Of a DNA stretch of 5,087 bases, positions 1 through 5,042 are shown piece by piece. A model generated the notes under the pieces. That model searched no databases, was not told the origin of the DNA, and saw only the letters and a list, made by a program, of their open reading frames with translations. A program made the position numbers and the translations under genes. Origin of the DNA: CAZOMR01 sp964580655 (GTDB lineage Bacteria; RBG-13-61-14; CAZOMR01); contig CAZOMR010000234.1 in NCBI GenBank assembly GCA_964580655.1, positions 1 to 5,087 of the forward strand, given 5' to 3'. Numbering within the stretch: the stretch's first letter is position 1; each line of letters opens with the position of its first letter.

Positions 1-457
1 TCTCCCTGAGAAAAGGCAAATATCCCTTGGCTATGTTTGGGCTATCCGCTTTTAAATTTTCAAGATTAATTGTTATCCCGAATAACTCCGCTTTGCTGAC
101 ATATCTGGCCAGGAAATTTTTAATCTTTTCATTGGTTGTGGGCTTGCTGACCTTTGATTCAATCATGCTTTGAACTGTTTTTAAAGCCAGTTGGTCAAGA
201 TTGCTTGTCCCGCCTAAAAGAATATGGATTCCGAATATCTTTTCCTCTTCTTCACAGTAAAGCCTGATAAACCTTGCTAGAGAAGTTTTTCCAATCCCAT
301 ATTCGCCTTGTATAAAAACCGCTTGAGACTTACCTGATGCTACCTGCCTTGCGGCTCGAGCAATTCTTTGAATCTCCTCAATTCTTCCTACGAACAATTC
401 AACTGGAACTGGCTGTCCGGGATAGAATGGACTCCTGCCCTTATTCTCTTTATTCAT
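1..457 (-). CDS. AAA-type P-loop ATPase, N-terminal 152 residues (C-terminus outside window)
   Basis: The minus-strand frame is open from the ATG at 457 to the window edge, with no stop, so the gene is cut at its 3' end. The protein begins with a Pro-rich stretch, SPFYPGQPVPVELFVGR (residues 9-25), typical of a broad AAA_16/ORC-like ATPase family in which 'ELFVGR.EEI' precedes the nucleotide site. A Walker A motif GEYGIGKT follows at residues 51-58, with Lys57 and Thr58 the phosphate-binding pair. Walker B and the sensor residues lie beyond the window. No signal peptide or membrane segment is seen, so it is cytoplasmic. A GAGGG Shine-Dalgarno at 464-468 sits 6 nt before the ATG and supports this start. 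It begins 41 nt after the DUF89 stop with no terminator between, so cotranscription is possible. Its DNA is AT-rich (about 39% G+C by hand count over bases 1-120) compared with its neighbours. Members of this family act as molecular switches of mostly unknown purpose, and the role here is unknown. Confidence 0.85.
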   Translation of the reverse strand, partial: MNKENKGRSPFYPGQPVPVELFVGRIEEIQRIARAARQVASGKSQAVFIQGEYGIGKTSLARFIRLYCEEEEKIFGIHILLGGTSNLDQLALKTVQSMIESKVSKPTTNEKIKNFLARYVSKAELFGITINLENLKADSPNIAKGYLPFLRE

Positions 458-498
458 TTTATTCCCTCAGGTGTTTCTTTAAAAAGTCTATCAAAAGA

Positions 499-1347
499 TC
501 AAGCCCTTTTAAAGACCAGGTCGTTCTCCTTGACGCCCATGTGGTCAGCGGTAGCCTGGCACTTTGCCTTGAGGATGAAGAAGATGTTCGGCCTTGTTCC
601 TTCCATGCTCTCGTAGTTCGCCTGTCCCTTGGCTATGACAAAATCGGCTGTGTCCAGGGCCTTGAGGAACATCCCGGAGCATTTCTCCCGGATGACTCCG
701 AGGAACTCGTTTCCTGTATCAATGACCCGGCAGACCTTGTCAAGTCCGACCTGGATGGCATCATCCATGACCGCGTCATTCAGGATAGGACCTCCCCGGA
801 CAGCCGCGATCACGGTCTTGCCTATCTTCCGGAGTTCCTCGATTAGAAGCATGTCGAAAACTATCTCGCCCGCGTTGTCAAGTATGTAAAGGATGCGCTT
901 GCTCGCCTCCAGTGCTTTCCTGAATTCATCCATGTCAAATACTGCGAAGCCCTCTCCCATAGCGCTTTCCATGGTCTCATCAATACTTGCCTGGTGTTGT
1001 ATGCCCAGGTCAATGATATTTCCGACCACGCTCAGCCGGACAGCGGCATCAAGCCGGTCCGAGGCCTGGGCCAGCTTTTGCCGCAGAGCAGGGAGCATGT
1101 CAAGGGCCATCTGGTTGGAATTCCTTCGCTCATCGGCATAAGGGTCGCCGTGGCCTGAAAGGTCATGCACCCTGAACAAGACAAGGGATGAATTATAAGC
1201 AGGACTCTGCTTCGGGTCCAGGTCAGGAAGCATGTTCGCCAATTCCCTTAAAACCCAGATGCGCTTCTGGTCATCAACGCCTGAATAGGCCAGCGTGGAA
1301 TAAGCCTGCTTCAAAAAACAGGGGTAACATAAACTAACGCTCTTCAT
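499..1347 (-). CDS. DUF89 family metal-dependent phosphatase (AF1104-like, damage-control type)
   Basis: A 282-residue protein of the DUF89/ARMT1 fold, full length for the short prokaryotic (AF1104/PH1575-like) subfamily. Visible family marks are an N-terminal CYPC (Cys7, Cys10) and a GNIIDLG helix motif (109-115). The signature LDNAGE (156-161) follows, whose Asp157-Asn158 pair corresponds to family metal ligands, with the partner Asp at 191 or 195 in RGGPILNDAVMDD. AKGQANYES (239-247) and a C-terminal KAKC (260-263) complete the set. Characterised family members are Mn/Co/Ni-dependent phosphatases that remove harmful phosphorylated metabolites. The substrate here is unknown. It is probably cytoplasmic. 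I chose the ATG at 1347, which overlaps the end of larA by 14 nt and is preceded by the purine-rich AAGGGTGG. An in-frame GTG at 1356 would add three residues (MAN) but has poorer Shine-Dalgarno spacing. The overlap implies translational coupling to larA. The family call is firm; the substrate is not inferable. Confidence 0.9.
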   Translation of the reverse strand: MKSVSLCYPCFLKQAYSTLAYSGVDDQKRIWVLRELANMLPDLDPKQSPAYNSSLVLFRVHDLSGHGDPYADERRNSNQMALDMLPALRQKLAQASDRLDAAVRLSVVGNIIDLGIQHQASIDETMESAMGEGFAVFDMDEFRKALEASKRILYILDNAGEIVFDMLLIEELRKIGKTVIAAVRGGPILNDAVMDDAIQVGLDKVCRVIDTGNEFLGVIREKCSGMFLKALDTADFVIAKGQANYESMEGTRPNIFFILKAKCQATADHMGVKENDLVFKRA

Positions 1348-2635
1348 GTTCGCCACCCTTCAGTTCCGGAACAAGGTAAGGGCCTTCCGGGATAGCAATG
1401 ATCCTCGCTTCTTTGCCGTGTTCTTTCAATGCCCGCTCAACCCCCTCTTCGCCTGATGCTATCTTTTGCCCCCCTGCGAGGCGCACATCCTCTCCGGTGA
1501 GACCCTCGGAGTAGATATAATAATTCGCTTTATCCAGGACCTTTAACAGTTCCTGGACTTCCCACTGATCTGTGAGGAATTTTTCCGGCAGGCTGTGGCG
1601 TTGGAGGAAAGCGGAGCCGTCCCCGATGTCCTCAAGCTCCTTGAGCAGTTCCACGAAGGCCTTTGATCCGAGTCCTTCCGGACATCTGCTTATCATTATT
1701 ATTGTCCCGTGTTTCTTTACACCCGGGAGCGCGGCGACCAGGCCCTTGACTGTCTGATACATGTTGATGTCCAGGGGCGCTCCTGCATTGGAGGTGATGA
1801 CTATGTCCGCCTCTCTCTCTACCGGGACCTTGACATATTGATCCACAAACCGACAACCGGCCTCGTGTGCAGAAATGAGTTCTCCGGCAAAGATGCCGCT
1901 GATATTTCGGCTCTCGTCTATCACGACATTCAGCAGGAAATCGCACCCTGCCTTCAGGGCCACCTCCACTGCTTCCTCGTGAAACGGGTTTCCCTCAAGG
2001 ATGCAGTTTGTGGCCCGGTGGTGGCCGAGGCATTCCACGCCGTGGCTGAAGCGAAAGGTATCCGGGCCCATGATTCCGGGGCAGATGGCCTTTCGGCCTC
2101 CGGAATAGCCAGCCATGAAGTGCGGCTCGATCAGCCCGGTGAGGACCTTCAGGTCTGCTTCCATGTAAGCGCGGTTGACCTGGATGCGTGTTCCGTTCCG
2201 GGTGAAGCCCAGGTCTTTCATGCTATCGAAATCTTGAGCATCATGATTGATGACCTCGTAGTTTGAGACAACCTCTTTCCCGACAAGCTGATCAAGCTCC
2301 TTGCCCAGGTTCGGCCGGTGCATGCCTGTGGCGATGAGGATTGGAATATCTTTTCTCCTGAGTCCGTGTTCCTCAAGGTAAGGCAAGAGCACTGGAAGGA
2401 TGACCCGATTGGGCACCGGCCTTGTGACATCCGAGATGACAACACACGCGCTCTTTCCTTCGGCGCAAAGCTCTTTAAGCGGCTTTCCGGACAGGGGCCG
2501 GTCAAGAGCTTTGCGGAGCGCTGAAGCGGGATTCTCTATCTGCGGCATCCGGGGTCTCCTCAAGACCGCTTGCAGGTTTTCATCCGGAATATCTACTGCA
2601 AGCTTGCCGGTGCCATAGTGGAACTCGACTTTCAT
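1334..2635 (-). CDS. larA: LarA-family nickel-pincer-nucleotide racemase/epimerase (lactate racemase-like)
   Basis: A 433-residue protein, about the length of Lactobacillus plantarum LarA. LarA enzymes invert the configuration of 2-hydroxyacids by hydride transfer to a Ni pincer nucleotide cofactor held covalently on a Lys. The catalytic set is present with the same spacing: Asp69 and Arg72 in SDVTRP, His106 in ATGMHRP, His172 in GLIEPH, Lys182 in YSGGRK (cofactor attachment), His198 in FRFSHG (Ni ligand), Tyr293-Gln294-Lys297 in YQTVKG, and Trp358. The residue two after His172 is Met, where the L. plantarum enzyme has Phe, so the substrate may not be lactate. Known relatives act on malate, phenyllactate, 2-hydroxyglutarate and gluconate. 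The protein has no signal peptide and is cytoplasmic. The start is ATG 2635, 7 nt after the TPR gene stop; a TTG at 2641 has better spacing from AGGA and cannot be excluded. The frame extends upstream into the TPR gene, but those codons read as its shadow. Cofactor genes larB, larC and larE must lie elsewhere. Confidence 0.9.
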   Translation of the reverse strand: MKVEFHYGTGKLAVDIPDENLQAVLRRPRMPQIENPASALRKALDRPLSGKPLKELCAEGKSACVVISDVTRPVPNRVILPVLLPYLEEHGLRRKDIPILIATGMHRPNLGKELDQLVGKEVVSNYEVINHDAQDFDSMKDLGFTRNGTRIQVNRAYMEADLKVLTGLIEPHFMAGYSGGRKAICPGIMGPDTFRFSHGVECLGHHRATNCILEGNPFHEEAVEVALKAGCDFLLNVVIDESRNISGIFAGELISAHEAGCRFVDQYVKVPVEREADIVITSNAGAPLDINMYQTVKGLVAALPGVKKHGTIIMISRCPEGLGSKAFVELLKELEDIGDGSAFLQRHSLPEKFLTDQWEVQELLKVLDKANYYIYSEGLTGEDVRLAGGQKIASGEEGVERALKEHGKEARIIAIPEGPYLVPELKGGEHEER

Positions 2636-2642
2636 GGTCAAA

Positions 2643-3473
2643 CTATTTTTCCTGGAAGTCCTTTCCTGTATATTCCTTCCACATCCTTTTTGCGGCTTTT
2701 TGTTCATTGATGTTATCTGCCTTTTTTTCAGGGAAATCCGCAGGATCGTGTGTAAGCACATATTCAAGAGCCTTCAGTGCCTGGTCCTTGTTTTTCATTT
2801 TCCAGTAAATCCTTGCGAGGTAGGTGTAATTGCCAAAGTGGCGAGGCTCCCGCTTGATGTCTTCCTTCAGGTCTTCCGCTCTCTCTTCCAGGGTGTATCC
2901 GAACCGCTTGGTGATCCAGACCGGGATGCGGACAGAGACCTCGGACCAAAACCTGTCAACTGCACCGTATTCATAAAAGTCATCCATATCGTCCACCTTG
3001 TCCATGTTTTCCAACAAGGTGGGAAACATCCAGAGTGAAGACAGGACACCCTTCATCTCTCCCCCGGAGGCCATGTTGGTGGTCTCCCAGTAGAGACCGC
3101 CCACGCTATCCGGATTGATCTCCCTTGCCTTCCTGCCGGCAGACATGCCTTTATCAAAATACTCCAGCCGGACATTCCTCTGTTCCTTTGTCTCCTTCGG
3201 CAGGCTGTCTCCGTATTCCCAGTAAACATCTGACAACTCCACCCATATCTCTTCTCTTCCCGGATCAAGCCGGCTCGCATCCTCCAGAAGAGAGATGGCC
3301 TTGAGCAAGACCTCCTGGTCCAGGCTCTCCTGGGTCATTGCCATAGCCTCCTGGTACATTTCACAGGCGCTCTTTGCTTTGTCCCCGTCCTTGTTCTCCT
3401 GGGCAGAGGCATTCAGAAAAGACCAGACCATAACCGCGGTTAACATCAACACCATTGAATTTCCAAATCTCAT
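2643..3473 (-). CDS. Secreted tetratricopeptide-repeat protein, TatT-like (periplasmic)
   Basis: A 276-residue protein with a Sec signal peptide: short basic start, hydrophobic stretch at about residues 7-20, and a likely cleavage after ASA (22-24). No lipobox is present, so it should be free in the periplasm. The mature part is helical and acidic, with TPR-like pairs around 55-90, 100-135 and 195-245, the last being the clearest. The middle section (GGLYWETTNMA, then an FYEYGAVDRFW stretch) and the tail (DFPEKKADNINEQKAAKRMW) resemble the TatT group, periplasmic TPR proteins tied to TRAP transporters. This is a resemblance recognised by eye and not proven, and no TRAP genes are in the window. 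Two ATGs (3476, 3473) follow a perfect GGAGG at 3480-3484. The second has 6-nt spacing and is preferred over the first with 3 nt. The gene ends 7 nt before larA, so the two are very probably cotranscribed. It may bind a solute or scaffold an envelope complex. Confidence 0.8.
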   Translation of the reverse strand: MRFGNSMVLMLTAVMVWSFLNASAQENKDGDKAKSACEMYQEAMAMTQESLDQEVLLKAISLLEDASRLDPGREEIWVELSDVYWEYGDSLPKETKEQRNVRLEYFDKGMSAGRKAREINPDSVGGLYWETTNMASGGEMKGVLSSLWMFPTLLENMDKVDDMDDFYEYGAVDRFWSEVSVRIPVWITKRFGYTLEERAEDLKEDIKREPRHFGNYTYLARIYWKMKNKDQALKALEYVLTHDPADFPEKKADNINEQKAAKRMWKEYTGKDFQEK

Positions 3474-3479
3474 CATCCC

Positions 3480-3484
3480 CCTCC
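3480..3484 (-). promoter_or_regulatory. Shine-Dalgarno GGAGG deciding the TPR gene start
   Basis: The minus strand reads AAAGGAGG, then GGG, ATG, ATG. Counted from GGAGG, the gap is 3 nt to the ATG at 3476 and 6 nt to the ATG at 3473. The longer gap is nearer the usual optimum, so 3473 was taken as the start. Confidence 0.7.
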
Positions 3485-3487
3485 TTT

Positions 3488-3512
3488 GTGTCCCGGTTTT
3501 TCAGTGTCCCGG
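3488..3512. repeat. Two 9-bp direct repeats (GTGTCCCGG), 16-bp period
   Basis: GTGTCCCGG occurs at 3488-3496 and again at 3504-3512 with a 7-base T-rich spacer (tttttca). The period of 16 bp is about one and a half DNA turns. The pair lies directly upstream of the TPR gene Shine-Dalgarno, in the 136-base gap after the porin gene. In the transcript each copy reads CCGGGACAC. It could be a tandem protein-binding site, an mRNA leader element or a chance duplication. No function is assigned. Confidence 0.6.
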
Positions 3513-3520
3513 CTGATCCC

Positions 3521-3550
3521 GTGCTTTTCAAGTTAGCATTTTTCAAGCAC
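3521..3550. repeat. Overlapping direct (TTTTCAAG x2) and inverted (GTGCTT/AAGCAC) repeats
   Basis: TTTTCAAG is found at 3525-3532 and 3540-3547 (15-bp period). The 30-base element is also bounded by GTGCTT (3521-3526) and its reverse complement AAGCAC (3545-3550). It overlaps the possible -10 element of the TPR gene promoter, which would suit an operator. The arms are too short and the loop too long for a convincing intrinsic terminator, and no U-run follows on the minus strand. Confidence 0.4.
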
Positions 3551-3558
3551 AAGGGCAA
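3530..3558 (-). promoter_or_regulatory. Weak candidate sigma70-type promoter for TPR-larA-DUF89
   Basis: On the minus strand, TTGCCC (3558-3553) is followed after exactly 17 bases by TAACTT (3535-3530), which carries an extended -10 TG one base upstream. The -35 matches consensus at 4 of 6 positions and the -10 at 3 of 6. Transcription would begin near 3522, leaving a leader of about 50 nt that includes the GTGTCCCGG repeats. Read-through from the porin gene is an equally good explanation for expression, since no terminator is seen after 3610. Confidence 0.3.
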
Positions 3559-3609
3559 AGGATTTCTCTGCTGATTCTGGGGAAATAATAATCAACACGG
3601 TAGGAGCGC

Positions 3610-4713
3610 CTAGTACATAAACACCTGGCACTGTAATAAGACCTGCTCCCTGTCGTCCTCGTGTTCCTCGGTTATAAGTCCGTATGCAAGTTTGAGGTTC
3701 AGGTTGTGGCCTCTGACCCAGTATGCCAGTCCTGCCTGGTATTTTTCCTCGTCCGGGAAGTCCGAGTCCTCAAAGTCCCGGATACAGGCCTGTGCAAAAG
3801 CGCCCAGCCTGGTCTTCTCTGAGTAAAAGCCCACCTCGCCCAGCCAGGCATTCTGGTCATCAAGTCCGGGAAAGGTCTTGTCCCCATCGAAATAGAGGTG
3901 GTCCACCTGGAAGGTCAGGCGGTTACCATTGCCGATGGGCTGGTCCGAAAATATATCGAACCCGTAGGTATTGTATTCCTCCTGATGGTCTATGGAAGCT
4001 CCGATGTCCAGGATGTCCTTCTTGCCCAGGGTGGTTCCGGCATAGAAGAAGCCGGTCTGCGGCTCGAGTACATGCCATACCACCCTGCCGACATAGCGGA
4101 AATCATTGTCCGCATCCTCTTCCCTTTTGCCCTGGTATACCCCGAGCCGGTACTCCAGGTGTTTGTCCAGGGGATAGCCCCTGATCTGAACGCCATAGTC
4201 CCGGCCTGCCCTGGAGTCGGTCGGGCCAGAGGCCAGGAAGGTGAAGGGGCTGTAATCAATGGTCAAAAGGCTTGCGGCTGACTGCTCCGCGTTGTAGACA
4301 TTCGGAATGAGGATCATTCCCCCGTCTATCTTAAAGGCATCGGAGAATGAGTAGGTAATAAATGCATCCTGGACATACATATCACTCGCACCCTTGGTGC
4401 CGTCTTTGCCCTTTCCGAGGTTGGGAGAGTCTGTCTCGAAAAAAAAGGACATCTTGTCATTTATCTGGCCTCCGGCCAAGAAACGCAAGCGCCGAAAGAA
4501 CAGGTTCTGCGAATTCTCCAGCTCATCAGGGGCTTCGGAATCAGGCACTTCCAGCCACTCGGCCTGGCCCTGTGCGAGGAATCCCACCTTGATGTAAGAG
4601 ACGCCATCTTCAGATGCTATCTTCCACTGCGCCGAGGCCTGCTGGCAGGTAAATAGCAAGGCTAAAGCGAAACACGCTATTACTGACAAAGGACCGAAAC
4701 ATCTTCTGCTCAT
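3610..4713 (-). CDS. Outer-membrane porin, phosphate-selective porin O/P-like
   Basis: A 367-residue protein with a signal peptide (MSRR start, hydrophobic core about residues 9-22, cleavage after ASA at 26-28). The mature part alternates polar and hydrophobic residues as in a beta-barrel. Marks of the OprO/OprP (Porin_O_P) group are NLFFRRLRFLAGGQINDKMS (70-89) leading to FFETD, RDYGVQIRGY (171-180), and a last strand ending in aromatic Tyr (LLQCQVFMY), the usual outer-membrane assembly signal. The length is near that of the family (about 400). In characterised members the pore selects phosphate or polyphosphate, but this wide family also includes general anion pores, so the solute is unknown. 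A Cys at residue 23 is not in a lipobox. The GGAGG at 4722-4726 is 8 nt from ATG 4713 but only 2 nt from ATG 4719, so the shorter form is preferred. It is the first gene of the leftward cluster and has a long leader. Confidence 0.85.
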   Translation of the reverse strand: MSRRCFGPLSVIACFALALLFTCQQASAQWKIASEDGVSYIKVGFLAQGQAEWLEVPDSEAPDELENSQNLFFRRLRFLAGGQINDKMSFFFETDSPNLGKGKDGTKGASDMYVQDAFITYSFSDAFKIDGGMILIPNVYNAEQSAASLLTIDYSPFTFLASGPTDSRAGRDYGVQIRGYPLDKHLEYRLGVYQGKREEDADNDFRYVGRVVWHVLEPQTGFFYAGTTLGKKDILDIGASIDHQEEYNTYGFDIFSDQPIGNGNRLTFQVDHLYFDGDKTFPGLDDQNAWLGEVGFYSEKTRLGAFAQACIRDFEDSDFPDEEKYQAGLAYWVRGHNLNLKLAYGLITEEHEDDREQVLLQCQVFMY

Positions 4714-4721
4714 TACCATTC

Positions 4722-4726
4722 CCTCC
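4722..4726 (-). promoter_or_regulatory. Shine-Dalgarno GGAGG deciding the porin start
   Basis: The minus strand reads AAGGAGG, then GA, ATG, GTA, ATG. The gap is 2 nt to the ATG at 4719, too short for good initiation, and 8 nt to the ATG at 4713. The second ATG was therefore chosen; the first would add Met-Val to the signal peptide without changing the mature protein. Confidence 0.7.
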
Positions 4727-4741
4727 TTGATCTTATCATTA

Positions 4742-4774
4742 CTCCAGGCACACCTACCCGCACTGTTCCTGGAG
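4742..4774 (-). promoter_or_regulatory. Dyad/hairpin in the porin 5' leader
   Basis: CTCCAGG (4742-4748) and CCTGGAG (4768-4774) are perfect 7-base inverted repeats. In the minus-strand RNA the stem continues after one A-G mismatch with ACA pairing to TGT, leaving an 11-base loop. The element ends 15 nt before the porin Shine-Dalgarno. There is no U-run after it, so it is not an ordinary terminator. It may be a repressor operator or an mRNA structure affecting translation or stability. Confidence 0.5.
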
Positions 4775-4857
4775 ATGACGCTTCATGTATAATAGAAATT
4801 TACATCCATGCTTATACTCAAAGCTTAAGGGAAACCACTCATACTTGAGGCGTCCGG

Positions 4858-4869
4858 GGAGAATTCTCC
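4858..4869. promoter_or_regulatory. 12-bp perfect palindrome at the start of the porin leader
   Basis: GGAGAATTCTCC reads the same on both strands, and flanking CCGG copies (4854-4857 and 4868-4871) allow an alternative, slightly longer pairing. It lies about 20 bases downstream of the leftward -10 element, at the expected 5' end of the porin transcript, where it could serve as an operator or a 5'-protective hairpin. It is short enough to be chance. Confidence 0.35.
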
Positions 4870-4887
4870 GGCCGCGTATATTTTTAC

Positions 4888-4916
4888 ATTTTACTACAAG
4901 ATCAATGGAAAATCAA
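4888..4916 (-). promoter_or_regulatory. Sigma70-type promoter for the porin cluster
   Basis: The minus strand has TTGATT (4916-4911), a 17-base spacer and TAAAAT (4893-4888), matching consensus at 4 of 6 and 5 of 6 positions. The bases upstream are AT-rich, like an UP element. Start of transcription is predicted near 4881, giving a leader of about 165 nt to the porin ATG. A lone TATTAT (4794-4789) nearer the gene has no -35 partner at proper distance. Confidence 0.6.
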
Positions 4917-4959
4917 ATTTTTAATGAATATGGCTTCAGGGTCAGCTTTGAATTTTTTC

Positions 4960-4988
4960 TTGACAATCGGGTGCTGGCAGGCTAAATT
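4960..4988 (+). promoter_or_regulatory. Strong sigma70-type promoter facing right (divergent)
   Basis: The plus strand has a perfect TTGACA (4960-4965), exactly 17 bases of spacer and TAAATT (4983-4988, 4 of 6), preceded by a T-rich run. Transcription should start near 4995 and run out of the window. The target is unseen. The two -35 elements of the divergent pair are about 43 bases apart, close enough for one regulator to affect both. Confidence 0.6.
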
Positions 4989-5003
4989 CTAAGCCAAGAG
5001 AGT

Positions 5004-5042
5004 CCTTGAAAGGCAAGGCCGGAAAATCCTGGTGTCCTGCCT
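5004..5042 (+). other. Possible structured leader downstream of the rightward promoter
   Basis: Just after the predicted start, CCTTG (5004-5008) can pair with CAAGG (5014-5018). Alternatively AGGCA-a-GG (5011-5018) can pair with CC-TGCCT (5036-5042), enclosing a small hairpin CCGGA/TCC-t-GG (5019-5032). The two pairings share bases and exclude each other, as in attenuator-type leaders. No known riboswitch consensus was recognised. Pairing was judged by eye and could be chance. Confidence 0.25.

Noticed and set aside
337..846. Rightward 169-codon frame opposite the DUF89 gene
   Set aside because: It is a mirror of a well-supported conserved protein and of the ATPase start, and its translation shows no domain.
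1709..2266. Rightward 185-codon frame opposite larA
   Set aside because: It is antisense to the conserved core of LarA, and its length is explained by codon bias of the true gene.
2636..2767. A 44-codon N-terminal extension of LarA, open to an ATG at 2767
   Set aside because: It overlaps the end of the TPR gene in another frame, has no LarA-like sequence, and the homologue-like start (MKVEFHYG) is at 2635.
3130..3145. CTGCCGGCAG palindrome, similar to repeat elements that give 'LPAGRQ' peptides in some uncultured bacteria
   Set aside because: It lies inside the TPR gene, is read there as an ordinary Ser-Ala-Gly-Arg segment, and occurs once, so there is no sign of a repeat family.
3598..3613. 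Short palindrome TAGGAGCGCCTA at the porin stop as a terminator
   Set aside because: It has four-base arms only, and no U-run follows on the minus strand.
3723..4281. Rightward frames of 153 and 127 codons opposite the porin gene
   Set aside because: They are antisense to a complete porin gene; the compositions are skewed (Pro/Arg/Ser-rich in one) and no start signal is present.
4785..4985. Rightward 66-codon frame in the porin upstream region
   Set aside because: It has no Shine-Dalgarno and no recognisable domain, and it overlaps the leftward promoter and the -35/spacer of the rightward promoter.
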